Counted from the first letter of the stretch, positions 26,134 through 36,097 are shown. The stretch: DNA of 64,000 nucleotides from Acetohalobium arabaticum DSM 5501 (GCF_000144695.1 NC_014378.1:1615833-1679832); one strand, 5' to 3'. Translations and numbers: made by a program. Notes: generated by a model not told the origin, from the letters alone.

Positions 26134-27231
26134 GTGAAGACAAGAATCTCTACTTATCAGACAGCTCTATTATTAGTAGTTACCATCTTAGCTACTTCAA
26201 TAGTCTTTTTACCGGAATTAATCATTACCCGGGCTAAACAGGATGCCTGGATAGCAATCATTCTGTTAATCGGGTTTATGGGAGTTATTTCCCTTATCTA
26301 TACTCTACTAACTAGACGAATGGGAAGCACTGACTTGATAAACTTTAACCGCCGAGTGCTAGGCCGAGTTTTGACTATTCCTTTAGGATTGGGCTTAATA
26401 GCTTACTTTCTGATCAGTAGTGGGGTGATTCTCCGCGAAACTTCAGAAATTATGGTTGCTGTTTATATGCCTGAAACTCCACTCTGGTTCTTTATTCTAA
26501 CCGGACTCTTAACAGCAGCGGCTTTTGTCTATTACGGACTAGAGGTTATGGCCCGTTCCTTTGAAATATTATTCTATCTATACCTTGTAGCCTATCTATT
26601 TGCATTCTTGATTGTAATTAAAGACTTATCCCTATCCTTCTTACGGCCAATGTTAGCAGAAGGAATCAAGCCGATACTGCAGGGAGCCTATCCCGGCCTG
26701 CTTTTTTTCGGTGAATTATTTTTGATTCTGCTCTTTGCCCCGCAGATGTCTAAACAGAATCAGGCCCATAAATCATTATTAGGAGCAATTGGTATTATCG
26801 GTACCTTATTTTTAATTGCTGTTATCTCGAGTTTAGCCTTGTTTGGAGCAGAATTAGCCAGTAACTTAACCTTTCCGGTATTGTCAGTCCATAGATATGC
26901 TGAAGCCTTGGGCTTTTTAGAGCGGCTTGATCCGCTATTTATCTTTTACTGGATCGGCAGCGGAATCATTAAGACGGCTATTTTCTTTTATGGTGGTATC
27001 TATATCGGGCAGAAGCTGCTCGGACTATCTACATATTATGCTTTAATTCCATTTGCTTTACCGCCAGTCTTTTATACTGCCTTTTATTACTTTCAGAATG
27101 TAGCAGAGATCGCTGAATTTTTAACTACTGCTATACCGTATTATCTCTTTATTCAGGTGTTCTACCCACTATTATTATTAATCATCAGTCTCATCAGAGG
27201 AATCAAAGCTGAGGAAGGGAGAGACAGATGA
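26134..27231 (+). CDS. gerKB: Germinant receptor B subunit, first copy (GerKB-like permease)
   Basis: 365 residues with about ten membrane segments, the spore-germination amino-acid permease family (AAT type). It starts with GTG at 26134 behind AAAGGAG, 16 bases after the A subunit. Characteristic parts are LLVVTILATSIVFLPE, the short NFNRRVLGR loop, and a conserved YPLLLLIISLIRG end. It sits in the inner spore membrane and probably forms the germinant-binding membrane core. The next gene is a close paralogue: their first 30 residues differ at only four or five positions. The two overlap by four bases. Confidence 0.9.
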   Translation: MKTRISTYQTALLLVVTILATSIVFLPELIITRAKQDAWIAIILLIGFMGVISLIYTLLTRRMGSTDLINFNRRVLGRVLTIPLGLGLIAYFLISSGVILRETSEIMVAVYMPETPLWFFILTGLLTAAAFVYYGLEVMARSFEILFYLYLVAYLFAFLIVIKDLSLSFLRPMLAEGIKPILQGAYPGLLFFGELFLILLFAPQMSKQNQAHKSLLGAIGIIGTLFLIAVISSLALFGAELASNLTFPVLSVHRYAEALGFLERLDPLFIFYWIGSGIIKTAIFFYGGIYIGQKLLGLSTYYALIPFALPPVFYTAFYYFQNVAEIAEFLTTAIPYYLFIQVFYPLLLLIISLIRGIKAEEGRDR

Positions 27232-28319
27232 AGACTAGAATCTCTACTTATCAGGCAACTCTATTATTGGTAGTTACTGTCCTGGCTACTTCGATAGTCT
27301 TTCTGCCGGAATTAGTCATTACCCGGGCTAAGCAGGATGCCTGGCTGGCAGGTATCTTATTAATCAGTTTTGCTGTAATCAATGCTGTTATTTATATATT
27401 ATTAACCAGAAGAATGGGGCGAACTGATTTGATTAACTTTAACCGCCAAGTATTGGGGAATCTCTTAACTATTCCGGTAGGACTAGGATTAATAGCTTAC
27501 TTTCTGATCAGTAGCGGAATTGTTATCCGTGATACTGCTGAAATCATGATTGGTGTCTATATGCCGGAGACTCCACTCTGGTTCTTTATTCTGACTACTC
27601 TATTAACAGCAGCAGCCTTTGTCTACTACGGCTTAGAAGTGATGGCCCGTTCCTTTGAAATCATCTTTTACTTCTTTATAATTACTTTTCTGGTGATATT
27701 CTTAATGATAGTCCCGGACTTATCAACTGCCTTTATTCAACCTGTCTTAGGCGATGGTATAGCACCGGTACTAAAGGGTGCTTATCCAGGTTTGAGATTC
27801 TTTGGTGAATTCTTCTTAATCCTTATCCTTGCCCCACAGCTAGCAAAGCAGAAAGAAGCTTATAAATCCCTATTGGGAGCAATTATAATCTTAGGTATTC
27901 TATTCTTAATGACTATTCTCTCGGCTTTAATGTTATTTGGAGCAGAACTGGCCAGTGAGTTAACCTTTCCTCTGCTGTCAGTACATAGATATGCTGAAGC
28001 TTTGGGCTTTCTCGAACGGCTTGATCCGCTATTTATCTTTTACTGGGTCGGAGGCAATATCTTTAAAGCAGCTATCTTCATCTATGGTGCTGTCTATACT
28101 GGACAGAAGCTGCTGGGGCTTTCTACTTATTATATTTTAATTCCCTTTACTCTACCGATCATCTTCTACTTTGGATTTTATTACTTTCAAAACGTAGCAG
28201 AAATATCTAAATTTATAATGTCAACTATACCATACTATCTAGCTATTCAGACCTTCTATCCGCTGGTATTATTGATTATTAGTATCTTAAGGAGGATTCA
28301 GACCAATGAAACCAGCTAA
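27228..28319 (+). CDS. gerKB: Germinant receptor B subunit, second copy (tandem duplicate)
   Basis: 363 residues with the same topology and the same blocks as the preceding gene (IVFLPELVITRAKQDAW, YMPETPLWFFILT, VHRYAEALGFLERLDPLFIFYW). It is clearly a tandem duplicate. Differences concentrate in the loops and in membrane segments near residues 145-230, where ligand contacts might differ. ATG overlaps the first copy by four bases, and its 3-prime end overlaps the C subunit by 14, so all four genes are translationally linked. Having two B subunits in one operon may widen germinant range or tune it. Confidence 0.9.
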   Translation: MKTRISTYQATLLLVVTVLATSIVFLPELVITRAKQDAWLAGILLISFAVINAVIYILLTRRMGRTDLINFNRQVLGNLLTIPVGLGLIAYFLISSGIVIRDTAEIMIGVYMPETPLWFFILTTLLTAAAFVYYGLEVMARSFEIIFYFFIITFLVIFLMIVPDLSTAFIQPVLGDGIAPVLKGAYPGLRFFGEFFLILILAPQLAKQKEAYKSLLGAIIILGILFLMTILSALMLFGAELASELTFPLLSVHRYAEALGFLERLDPLFIFYWVGGNIFKAAIFIYGAVYTGQKLLGLSTYYILIPFTLPIIFYFGFYYFQNVAEISKFIMSTIPYYLAIQTFYPLVLLIISILRRIQTNETS

Positions 28320-29523
28320 CCTCAAAAAAACAGTCATTCTTCTGCTGATCCTATCTCTAGCAATTACTTTAAGCGGCTGCTGGAGCGCCCGCGAATTCGA
28401 TACTTTAGCTCTCGTTAAGGGCGTCGGCATTGATCTAGCCGAAAAGGAAGACCGCATTAAGTTTACTATCCAGATGATCAGCCCCAATCCACAACAGGGA
28501 GGAGGCCAACCCGGTGGCGGTGGAGGACAGGCAGGCCAATCAAGCCAATTCTGGACTACCTCAACTACCGGCTACAGCATCTTCGAGGCCAACCGTAATC
28601 TAGTTAAGACAATCGGCCGCAAGCCTTTTTATCCTCATACTGAAGTATATATCATCGGAGAAGAACTAGCGCGGCAGGGGATCAAACCCTATATCGACTT
28701 CTTCAACCGCGATCCTGAGATCCGCCGCCGGGCCTATATAATAATTGCCAAAGGAGAGGCTGAAGATATTCTTAAAGCTCCGCATGGAGTCGAAACAGTA
28801 CCGATCTTAGCCGTCAAACAGATCATCGATGGTCAGAGCATCAGCGGATCGATCTATTCCACCAATCTACGGGAGTTTACTGTTTCGGCGCTCAGCAATA
28901 CTACAGATCCAGTTACAGCTGCAGTCGAGTTAAGGCCAGGCGGTCCCGAAGAGGAAGGAGAGGAGAATAAAGATAACTTAATCTACATCAACGGCGCCGC
29001 TATGTTTAAAGGAGATAAATTAGTCGACTGGCTAACTAGAAAGGAAACCCGCGGCCTAAACTGGGTTCAGAAACCGTCAGAAATCATCGGTCCTGTCTTA
29101 ATTAAAGCACCAGATGAAGATAAAAGAATCGGGATTGAAGTGCTAAAAGCTACCTCCAGTGTAGAACCAGAGCTTGAAGACGGAGAGTTTAAAATGAAGG
29201 TAGAGATTACTGTCGAAGGTAATATTTCAGAAGCCCAAATCCGCAAGTATGATATCACTAAAGTGGGCAACATAACCCACTTGGACCAGCGCTTTGCCCA
29301 GGTAATTAAGAATGAAATTATCAATGGTTTACAGAAGAGCCAGCAGTATCAGGCCGATATCTTCGGCTTTGGAGAAACCATCAGGAATAAGTATCCCCAG
29401 GAGTTTAAAGAGAAGCAAGATAACTGGGATCAAATCTATTCCAAGCTGCCGGTGACAATTGAAGTTAAATCCAACATTAGACGGCCGGGTATGGTCAAGG
29501 AAGGAATCGGGACTTATAAATAA
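28306..29523 (+). CDS. gerKC: Spore germination lipoprotein, Ger(x)C family (C subunit)
   Basis: 405 residues. Signal peptide with lipobox LSGC placing the lipid-modified cysteine at residue 25. The Ger(x)C family follows: ARDFDTLALVKGVGID-like start (here SAREFDTLALVKGVGI), PHTEVYIIGEELAR, and a C-terminal domain with QADIFGFGE. An unusual glycine-rich insert of about 15 residues (GGGQPGGGGGQAGQ) lies near residues 66-80 and is probably a flexible loop. It completes the receptor operon, overlapping the second B gene by 14 bases. The product should be on the outer face of the inner spore membrane. Confidence 0.92.
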   Translation: MKPANLKKTVILLLILSLAITLSGCWSAREFDTLALVKGVGIDLAEKEDRIKFTIQMISPNPQQGGGQPGGGGGQAGQSSQFWTTSTTGYSIFEANRNLVKTIGRKPFYPHTEVYIIGEELARQGIKPYIDFFNRDPEIRRRAYIIIAKGEAEDILKAPHGVETVPILAVKQIIDGQSISGSIYSTNLREFTVSALSNTTDPVTAAVELRPGGPEEEGEENKDNLIYINGAAMFKGDKLVDWLTRKETRGLNWVQKPSEIIGPVLIKAPDEDKRIGIEVLKATSSVEPELEDGEFKMKVEITVEGNISEAQIRKYDITKVGNITHLDQRFAQVIKNEIINGLQKSQQYQADIFGFGETIRNKYPQEFKEKQDNWDQIYSKLPVTIEVKSNIRRPGMVKEGIGTYK

Positions 29524-29535
29524 AGGAGGATTGTC

Positions 29536-29994
29536 ATGTTCAACATCAAGGATAAATACTTCTCAGGTATAATGACCGGTATTCTTATTAATATACCAAT
29601 TAATATCTTAGATTACATCTTCTATCTACTAAATATTAATCAGTATCATATGTGGCAGATTGCAGCTTCAGCTTACTTTAGAATTCAGGATGTAGATACT
29701 GTACCGGCTTTAATTGTAGGAGCAATCAGTGATTACTCAACAGCTATACTCCTAGCAATAACTATAGTATATCTTTTATCTATCACAGGTACAGATTACT
29801 TCTGGGCTAAAGGATTATCTGTTGGAGGCATTTGGTGGCTATTTGCTTTTGGAGTAATGTTACGCATTAAAATAGGTAGAATCGACCCTATCGATGCCGG
29901 CACCAATCTCTATCATGTAAGTGAGCATATGTTATTCGGAGTTTTAGTTGCCTGGATAATTACTAAATACGGCCAGGAAGCGTTGGCAGAATAA
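29536..29994 (+). CDS. Hypothetical four-helix membrane protein after the ger operon
   Basis: 152 residues with about four hydrophobic segments (near 10-30, 60-85, 98-110 and 128-145). No family is recognised. It begins 12 bases after the C subunit with AAGGAGG upstream, so it is probably co-transcribed with the germination genes and might be a fifth component of the receptor locus. A histidine (YHVSEHMLFG) lies in the last membrane segment region. It could equally be an unrelated passenger. Confidence 0.6.
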   Translation: MFNIKDKYFSGIMTGILINIPINILDYIFYLLNINQYHMWQIAASAYFRIQDVDTVPALIVGAISDYSTAILLAITIVYLLSITGTDYFWAKGLSVGGIWWLFAFGVMLRIKIGRIDPIDAGTNLYHVSEHMLFGVLVAWIITKYGQEALAE

Positions 29995-30032
29995 CAAAAT
30001 CATCTCTAACCAAACTAATAATGTAGGAGGTT

Positions 30033-31034
30033 ATGAAAATGGAATTTTCTGATTTGCTACCCGATATCTCTATCTTCAAAAAATCAATTACTACTGAAGA
30101 ACAGATTTCTTCAACAGAAGCATATAATCTCTGGAATGCCCTAAGGGCTAGATATATAAGTATTGAAACTTATAAGCTCTATCGAAACTTTGTCCATGAT
30201 CGCGATTTTGACTTGCTACTTGATGGACATATCGAAGATTTTCAAGAACAGATAACTATGCTGGAGAATTTAGCTGATAAGTATAAAGTTAAAGTTCCCG
30301 CCAAACCCTCTGATCAACTACAAACTTCTGCCCATATTGATATAATCACTGATAAACTGATCTTTAGAAGAATTTATTCTGATTTAATATCAGAACTATA
30401 CTTTTTAAGCCGTTCGATAAGCAGTACTACCTATAATGATAAGTTAAGAAGATACTTTATAGACTTTGTCGAAAATCACCTAAATAATTATGAAAACCTC
30501 TATAAGTATGGGAAAACAAAAGGCTGGACTGATGTAGCCCCTTCATTTAAAACCCACCAACCGGGTGAAAAAGAGCAGTTATCTGCCGGAGAAGCAGGCC
30601 ATATCTGGGATCATCTTAATCTAAGGTATGACCAAGTCCAACTGACCCGTATCTTCCTAGACTTCGTTCACGATACAGAATTTAAATTAATATTGGAACA
30701 GGGAAACAAAATCCTTCAAAAACAGGCTAAATTACTGGCAGAGAAAGCAACTGAATATGAAGTACCAACCCCGGAAAAACCCCCAGCTTCTCAAAAAGCA
30801 AAGATAGATCCAGAAATCATGGAAGATAAATTTGCCTACCGGGTCATTCTCAAAGGAATCCAGGAAGCTATTGACTCCCACATTGGAGCAGTAATCGAAA
30901 CCATCAGAAATGATAAACTGCGTAAGTTGTTCTTTGATCTCTATAACGAAGAGGTTGAACTCTTTAATGATTTAATTGAATACGGTAAGATGAAAGGCTG
31001 GACACATATAATACCTACTTATAGAAAAGCTTAA
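30033..31034 (+). CDS. DUF3231 family protein with internal duplication
   Basis: 333 residues made of two similar halves, about 20-165 and 185-330. Each half begins with a E-A-x-x-(L/I)-W-(N/D) helix (TEAYNLWNALRARY, and GEAGHIWDHLNLRY), continues with a FVHD motif, and ends with YG(K)xKGWT. This is the four-helix-bundle DUF3231 family, common in spore formers and related in fold to ferritin-like coat proteins. The function is unproved. ATG follows TAGGAGG. It comes 38 bases after the small membrane protein and may share the germination transcript. Repeat R4 begins six bases after its stop. Confidence 0.82.
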   Translation: MKMEFSDLLPDISIFKKSITTEEQISSTEAYNLWNALRARYISIETYKLYRNFVHDRDFDLLLDGHIEDFQEQITMLENLADKYKVKVPAKPSDQLQTSAHIDIITDKLIFRRIYSDLISELYFLSRSISSTTYNDKLRRYFIDFVENHLNNYENLYKYGKTKGWTDVAPSFKTHQPGEKEQLSAGEAGHIWDHLNLRYDQVQLTRIFLDFVHDTEFKLILEQGNKILQKQAKLLAEKATEYEVPTPEKPPASQKAKIDPEIMEDKFAYRVILKGIQEAIDSHIGAVIETIRNDKLRKLFFDLYNEEVELFNDLIEYGKMKGWTHIIPTYRKA

Positions 31035-31039
31035 AATAT

Positions 31040-31637
31040 ATTGAGATAATGTTGCAGTTTAGAGTTGATATCTTGCAAACGCTCCGAAAATCAGTCCTAG
31101 TCATTCAGTAATAAATTGCCCTTATAGCTAATTTTAAAATTTTAGCTTATATGATAATCATTCTCTCTTTTGGGACTGCTTTAAAGTCGCTTGTTGCAAG
31201 ATATCAACTAATTGTGCAAAATAATCTGAGGGGCGTGTTAAAACCAGATTAATGAAATTTCTGTGCTGTAATTGCAGCAATACATTTTGTTATCAATAGT
31301 CAATATGTGTCCAGAGCGACTCTCACTGGCGCTAACCGCAACGTCCTGTTGCAGCGCCAGTACTAGGACGTCCTGTCCGTCGTTAAAACTAACCCGGAAC
31401 CATGGAGGCTGTAGAGAAACAGATTTTAGCTCCTTGTTTTTAAATCAGAGCATTAATATTATCTCTTTGCTCAATAAGTTCATCCCATAGCCAGCATTGG
31501 TTTGTATGCTGGCTATGGTGGAAGGCTAGTTTTCGAGAGTGAGTGAGACAGGACGTCGAACGAACGGCAAGCGGCGGATACATATTGACTATAATCTGCA
31601 ATATCTTGAAAGTACAAAACTGCAACAATTTAAGTTG
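31040..31637 (+). repeat. Mosaic intergenic repeat R4
   Basis: About 598 bp filling the convergent gap between DUF3231 and argD. Left end ATTGAGATAATGTTGCAG (slightly diverged), then module A (about 31064-31210), then module B (31295-31592) enlarged by two insertions in its arms and loop: a hairpin TGGCGCT / AGCGCCA near 31323-31363, and a loop insert of about 110 bp with CCATAGCCAGCAT / ATGCTGGCTATGG (near 31490-31520). The same loop insert occurs in R7. The module B stem is AAAACTAACC / GGCTAGTTTT with one mismatch. Right end is degenerate, four bases from the argD stop. Confidence 0.82.
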
Positions 31638-31641
31638 ACAT

Positions 31642-32832
31642 CTATGACTCTGCAATTATCTCTTCCAATATTGCCACTGCTTCATCAATATCACTCTCTT
31701 CTACAATCAGCGGCGGTACAAAGCGCAGCGTCGTATCACTGACGGCATTAATCAATAAACCCTGCTCGAAGGCCTCACTGACTATTTCATTAGCATCAAA
31801 CTCAACTTCTAGGCCAATCATCAGCCCCTTACCGCGGATGCTGTCCACTACATCATACTTTTCAACTAAATCCTGCAGCTTAGCCTGGAAGTAATCTCCC
31901 ATCTCAGCTGCATACTCAACTAAGTCTTCCTCCAGAATGGTACTCAGCGTTGCATAGGCTGCAGCACAGGCTAAAGGATTACCGCCGAAGGTAGAACCGT
32001 GATCACCGGGAGTAAATGCATCAGCCACCTCTTCTTTAGCCAGAAAAGCACTAACCGGTACGCCGTTGCCTAAAGCTTTAGCTAGACTAAAGATATCCGG
32101 CTCAATGCCGTAGTGCTCGTAGGCAAAGAGCTTGCCAGTCCGGCCAAGGCCTGTCTGAATCTCATCTAAAATAAGTAAAATACCTTCCTCATCACATAAT
32201 TCTCTGATGCCCTTGAGATACTCTTGAGTGGCCGGATTGATACCACCTTCACCCTGAATCGGTTCGACCATAATGGCAGCAGTCTTATCGGTAACTGCTT
32301 CCTTGAGAGCTTCTAAATCATTATACGGTGCTGATTTAAAGCCTTCGGGCAGCGGTACAAAGGGCTTCTGATACTTCTTCTGGCCTGTGGCAGCTATTGT
32401 AGCCAGCGTCCGGCCGTGGAAGGACTTTGTAGTTGTAATCACCTCATAACGATCCTCATTCTGCGCTTTAAAGTATTTCCGGGCTAGCTTAATTGCTCCT
32501 TCATTGGCTTCCGCTCCGCTGTTGCCGTAGAAGACTTTGTCACCGGCTGAATTCTCCACCAGCAATTCATTCAGTTTAGCCTGCGGTTCGATATAATAGA
32601 TATTGGTACAGTGAATTACTTTATCCACCTGCTCCTTGATTGCTTCATTAACCTTCGGATGACTGTGGCCTAAGGCATTAACTGCAATTCCGGCTAAAAA
32701 ATCAAGATATTCATTACCATCTTTATCATAGATTCTCACGCCTTCTCCTTTATCAACTACAATCGGTACTCGATCATTGAAGACATTCATAAAGTAATCT
32801 TTATCTGCCTGGACAATCTCTTCCTTCTTCAT
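31642..32832 (-). CDS. argD: Acetylornithine aminotransferase
   Basis: 396 residues. A class III PLP-dependent aminotransferase that converts N-acetylglutamate semialdehyde to N-acetylornithine. The PLP lysine is in SLAKALGNG (near residue 250), the preceding LILDEIQTGLGRTG is the class signature, and FYGNSGAEANEGAIKLAR binds the cofactor phosphate. ATG start with GGAGGGAG upstream, 14 bases after argB. It is the last gene of argC-argJ-argB-argD. Its stop codon is directly against repeat R4, and no ordinary terminator is seen. Confidence 0.95.
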   Translation of the reverse strand: MKKEEIVQADKDYFMNVFNDRVPIVVDKGEGVRIYDKDGNEYLDFLAGIAVNALGHSHPKVNEAIKEQVDKVIHCTNIYYIEPQAKLNELLVENSAGDKVFYGNSGAEANEGAIKLARKYFKAQNEDRYEVITTTKSFHGRTLATIAATGQKKYQKPFVPLPEGFKSAPYNDLEALKEAVTDKTAAIMVEPIQGEGGINPATQEYLKGIRELCDEEGILLILDEIQTGLGRTGKLFAYEHYGIEPDIFSLAKALGNGVPVSAFLAKEEVADAFTPGDHGSTFGGNPLACAAAYATLSTILEEDLVEYAAEMGDYFQAKLQDLVEKYDVVDSIRGKGLMIGLEVEFDANEIVSEAFEQGLLINAVSDTTLRFVPPLIVEESDIDEAVAILEEIIAES

Positions 32833-32846
32833 TCTACTCCCTCCTC

Positions 32847-33710
32847 TTATTTAGTTATCATAGTTCCGATTCCTCTATCAGTAAATATCTCCAACAGCAA
32901 AGAATGGGATATTCTACCATCCAGAATATGTGTTCTCCTCACTCCGCCATCTAAGGCATCAATACAGGAGTTCACCTTAGGAATCATTCCCCCGGCTATC
33001 TGTCCTGTTTCTATCATATCCTCAGCTTCTTCTATTGTCAGCGAGGAAATCAAAGAATCTTTATCACTTTCTTCTTCTAAGATCCCCTCAACATTTGTCA
33101 GTAGAATTAACTTATCAGCATCTAAAGCCGCTGCTAGCTGTCCAGCAACTAAATCAGCATTAATATTATAACTCTCACCTTCTGAACCGACACCGATCGG
33201 CGATACAACCGGCAGAAAACCGCTGTTTATCAGATTATCCAGCACCTCAGGATTAATCTCTGTTACCTGTCCAACATATCCTAAATCTACATCATCCTCC
33301 AGTTCATAATCCTCAGCTTCAATCAAATTACCGTCCTTACCGGAGATGCCGATGGATTTACTGCCGAATTGATTAGCCAGCGAAACAATCTCTTTGTTGA
33401 CCTGTCCTACTAAAACCATCTCCACAACTTCCATAATCTCTTTAGTCGTAATTCTAAGTCCCTGATGAAACTGACTCTCGATTCCAAATCTATCCAAGGT
33501 CTCATTAATTACTGGCCCACCACCGTGGACAATCACCGGATTAACTCCTACATACTTAAGTAATGTAATATCCTCTAATACTGACTTCTTAATCTCATCA
33601 TTAACCATAGCACTACCGCCGTACTTAATTACTACTGTTTTATCATGAAATTTACGCATATAAGGTAATGCTTCAACTAATATATCTGCTTTCTTAATTA
33701 AGTCCTCCAC
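32847..33710 (-). CDS. argB: Acetylglutamate kinase
   Basis: 287 residues. It phosphorylates N-acetylglutamate, the usual control point of the acetylated pathway. Motifs: [10 protein letters not shown] (about 26-35) and [15 protein letters not shown] (about 60-74), then [26 protein letters not shown]. It starts at GTG (33710) behind GGAG with a seven-base spacing. An N-terminal helix like that of arginine-inhibited enzymes may be present ([14 protein letters not shown]), which would fit feedback control. It is third in the operon. Confidence 0.95.
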   Translation of the reverse strand: MEDLIKKADILVEALPYMRKFHDKTVVIKYGGSAMVNDEIKKSVLEDITLLKYVGVNPVIVHGGGPVINETLDRFGIESQFHQGLRITTKEIMEVVEMVLVGQVNKEIVSLANQFGSKSIGISGKDGNLIEAEDYELEDDVDLGYVGQVTEINPEVLDNLINSGFLPVVSPIGVGSEGESYNINADLVAGQLAAALDADKLILLTNVEGILEEESDKDSLISSLTIEEAEDMIETGQIAGGMIPKVNSCIDALDGGVRRTHILDGRISHSLLLEIFTDRGIGTMITK

Positions 33711-33745
33711 TTTATCACTCCACTTCTCAACTATAAATTATATTT

Positions 33746-34972
33746 TTACGTATGATATTCACCATTAATCTTAACATACTCATATGAAAGGTCACAGGTC
33801 CAGACTTTGGCCTGTCCCGAACCTAAATGTAGATTAAGCTTGATCTTAATCTCATCACGGGCTAACAGATCACGCAGCTTTTCAGGATCAGTTAATTCCT
33901 GTTTTCCGTCTACCAGCAGTTTCTGGCCATTAATCTCTAAATCTAGCCTGTCTAATTCTATCTGACCGCCGGAATAGCCTGCGGCAGCTACTATTCTGCC
34001 CCAATTAGGATCTTCGCCGAATAATGCAGTCTTAACTAATTGGGAGTTTGCTATTGCTCTAGCAATGGAATTAGCATCACTTAAAGTCAGAGCATTTACT
34101 ACCTCTATTTCTACAAATTTAGTTGCTCCTTCGCCGTCTTTAACTATCTGTTGGGCTAGATACTTGGTTACTTCCTTTAATGCAGCCAGGAATTTATAGT
34201 AATTATCTCCCTTATGATTGATCTGTTCATTTCCTGCCTGACCGTTAGCCATAATAGCCACTGCATCATTTGTACTCTGATCACCGTCCACAGTAATCCG
34301 ATTGAAAGATTCATCGACAGCTTCAGTCAATGCTTCCTGCAGCAACTGCTGAGAAATATTAAGATCAGTTGTAAGAAAACCCAACATTGTCGCCATATTG
34401 GGTTCAATCATTCCTGAGCCCTTAGACATACCGCCTAAGATTACTTCCCGGCCATCTATTTCAAAAGCCACAGCCATCTCCTTAGGATAGGTATCTGTAG
34501 TCATAATCGCCCGGCAGGCCTTCTTTCCGCCGGCGGGATGGAGCTGATCTGTAATCTCCTCAATTCCAGAAGTTACAGCCTCCATCGGCAGCTGCTGACC
34601 GATAATTCCTGTCGAAGCCGGAAAGATTAAATCAGCATCGATCCCTAACTCCTCTCCCAGTGATTCATTTATCCTATTAGCATTCTTAAATCCTTCTTCG
34701 CCGGTACAGGCATTGGCATTACCGCTGTTGATAATAAAGGCCTGAGCCGTACCGCGTTCCTTGATCTCTTGACCAATCAAGACCGGCGCTGCCTTAACTT
34801 GATTCTGAGTAAAAACAGCTGCCAGATTTGCCTCTGTTTCACTATATATCAAAGCTAAATCCTTTTCATACTCTTTGATGCCACAATTAATCCCTGCTCC
34901 CAAAAATCCTAGCGTATTAGTAATTCCCCCTGATAGATCTTTGAACTCTACTTCTACTGGATTAGTAACCAT
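33746..34972 (-). CDS. argJ: Glutamate N-acetyltransferase ArgJ
   Basis: About 408 residues. It moves the acetyl group from acetylornithine to glutamate, recycling it; bifunctional forms also use acetyl-CoA. The self-cleavage and catalytic threonine lies in RAIMTTDTYPKE, splitting the chain into alpha and beta parts. SGNANACTG and EDPNWGRIVAAAGYSG are also typical. The start at 34972 is preferred because AGGAGG stands seven bases before it; an in-frame ATG 11 codons upstream is less likely. It follows argC by 37 bases. Whether it is mono- or bifunctional is not decided by sequence inspection. Confidence 0.95.
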   Translation of the reverse strand: MVTNPVEVEFKDLSGGITNTLGFLGAGINCGIKEYEKDLALIYSETEANLAAVFTQNQVKAAPVLIGQEIKERGTAQAFIINSGNANACTGEEGFKNANRINESLGEELGIDADLIFPASTGIIGQQLPMEAVTSGIEEITDQLHPAGGKKACRAIMTTDTYPKEMAVAFEIDGREVILGGMSKGSGMIEPNMATMLGFLTTDLNISQQLLQEALTEAVDESFNRITVDGDQSTNDAVAIMANGQAGNEQINHKGDNYYKFLAALKEVTKYLAQQIVKDGEGATKFVEIEVVNALTLSDANSIARAIANSQLVKTALFGEDPNWGRIVAAAGYSGGQIELDRLDLEINGQKLLVDGKQELTDPEKLRDLLARDEIKIKLNLHLGSGQAKVWTCDLSYEYVKINGEYHT

Positions 34973-35009
34973 ACCATCGCCTCCTTTATTTATTACTACA
35001 TTCACTAGA

Positions 35010-36050
35010 CTATGGAATTATTCCTGCAAAATCCAAACCTTCTTTTTCATCTAAATCAGACATTAGATTCAGATTTTGGATAGCCTGGCCGCTGGCTCCC
35101 TTGATTAAATTATCTATCACAGAAATAATTATTAGTCTTCCCGTCCGCTTATCTAGCTTAATTCCTAAGTCACAGTAATTAGAACCTGTTACCTCTTTAA
35201 CCTCCGGCATCTTTTCCTCCTGTCTAATGCGGGCAAAAGGTTCTTGACTGTAGAATTTCTGGTATAATTCTATTAACTCTTTGCTGTTTACCTTCTGGGT
35301 TAAATCAGCATAAATCGTACTCAGAATCCCCCGTTTCATAGGCACTAAATGAGGTGTGAAAGAAAGTATAACCTCTTTAGCTGATAAACCGGCTAAATTC
35401 TGCTCTATTTCTGATGTATGGCGGTGCTCACCAACTTTATAGGCCTTAAAGCTTTCGGCTACTTCCGAAAAATGGGTTACCCGACTGGGCTTTCTACCGG
35501 CTCCTGTCACTCCGGATTTAGCATCAATAATGATGCTCTGACTATCAACAAGCCCTTCTTCTACTACCGGCGCCAAAGCTAATGTAGCCGAAGTAGGATA
35601 ACAGCCGGGATTGGCTACCAAACCGGCTTCTTTAATTTCTTCTTTATTCAGCTCCGGCAGCCCATAGACTGCTTTATCAATCAACTCAGAGCTTTCATGC
35701 TTCTGCTGATACCAGTCTTCATAGATCTTCTGGCTACTGTAACGATAATCTCCGCTTAAATCTATCACTTTTACGCCAGCCTTAATTAACTCCGGTACTA
35801 CCGACATAGAAACACCGTGCGGTAAAGCCGTAAAGACTATATCTACTCTTTTAGCCTGCTGTTTTATATCAATCTCTTCACACTTTAGGTCAACAATTCC
35901 CGCTAAAGCAGGATAAACTTCAGATATCTTCTGTCCCGTAAAGCTTCTCGAGGTCAGAAATTCTATCTCTACTTTAGAATGATTGGTCAATAAGCGGACT
36001 AATTCAGCTCCGGCATAGCCGGTTGCTCCTATAATTCCTGCTTTAATCAT
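35010..36050 (-). CDS. argC: N-acetyl-gamma-glutamyl-phosphate reductase
   Basis: About 346 residues. It reduces acetylglutamyl phosphate with NADPH. The dinucleotide fold GIIGATGYAGAELVRLL is at the N terminus, the catalytic cysteine in VANPGCYPTSATLAL near residue 150, and GEHRHTSEIEQ further on. The start at 36050 is chosen because AGAGGTG precedes it and MIKAGIIGATG is the family start; a longer frame to 36077 exists. It is the first gene of argCJBD. The nearest promoter/operator is more than 500 bases upstream because repeat R5 lies between. Confidence 0.95.
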   Translation of the reverse strand: MIKAGIIGATGYAGAELVRLLTNHSKVEIEFLTSRSFTGQKISEVYPALAGIVDLKCEEIDIKQQAKRVDIVFTALPHGVSMSVVPELIKAGVKVIDLSGDYRYSSQKIYEDWYQQKHESSELIDKAVYGLPELNKEEIKEAGLVANPGCYPTSATLALAPVVEEGLVDSQSIIIDAKSGVTGAGRKPSRVTHFSEVAESFKAYKVGEHRHTSEIEQNLAGLSAKEVILSFTPHLVPMKRGILSTIYADLTQKVNSKELIELYQKFYSQEPFARIRQEEKMPEVKEVTGSNYCDLGIKLDKRTGRLIIISVIDNLIKGASGQAIQNLNLMSDLDEKEGLDFAGIIP

Positions 36051-36097
36051 TGGTATCACCTCTTTTTTGATAATCAACTTTTAAAAGTTGCAACTTT

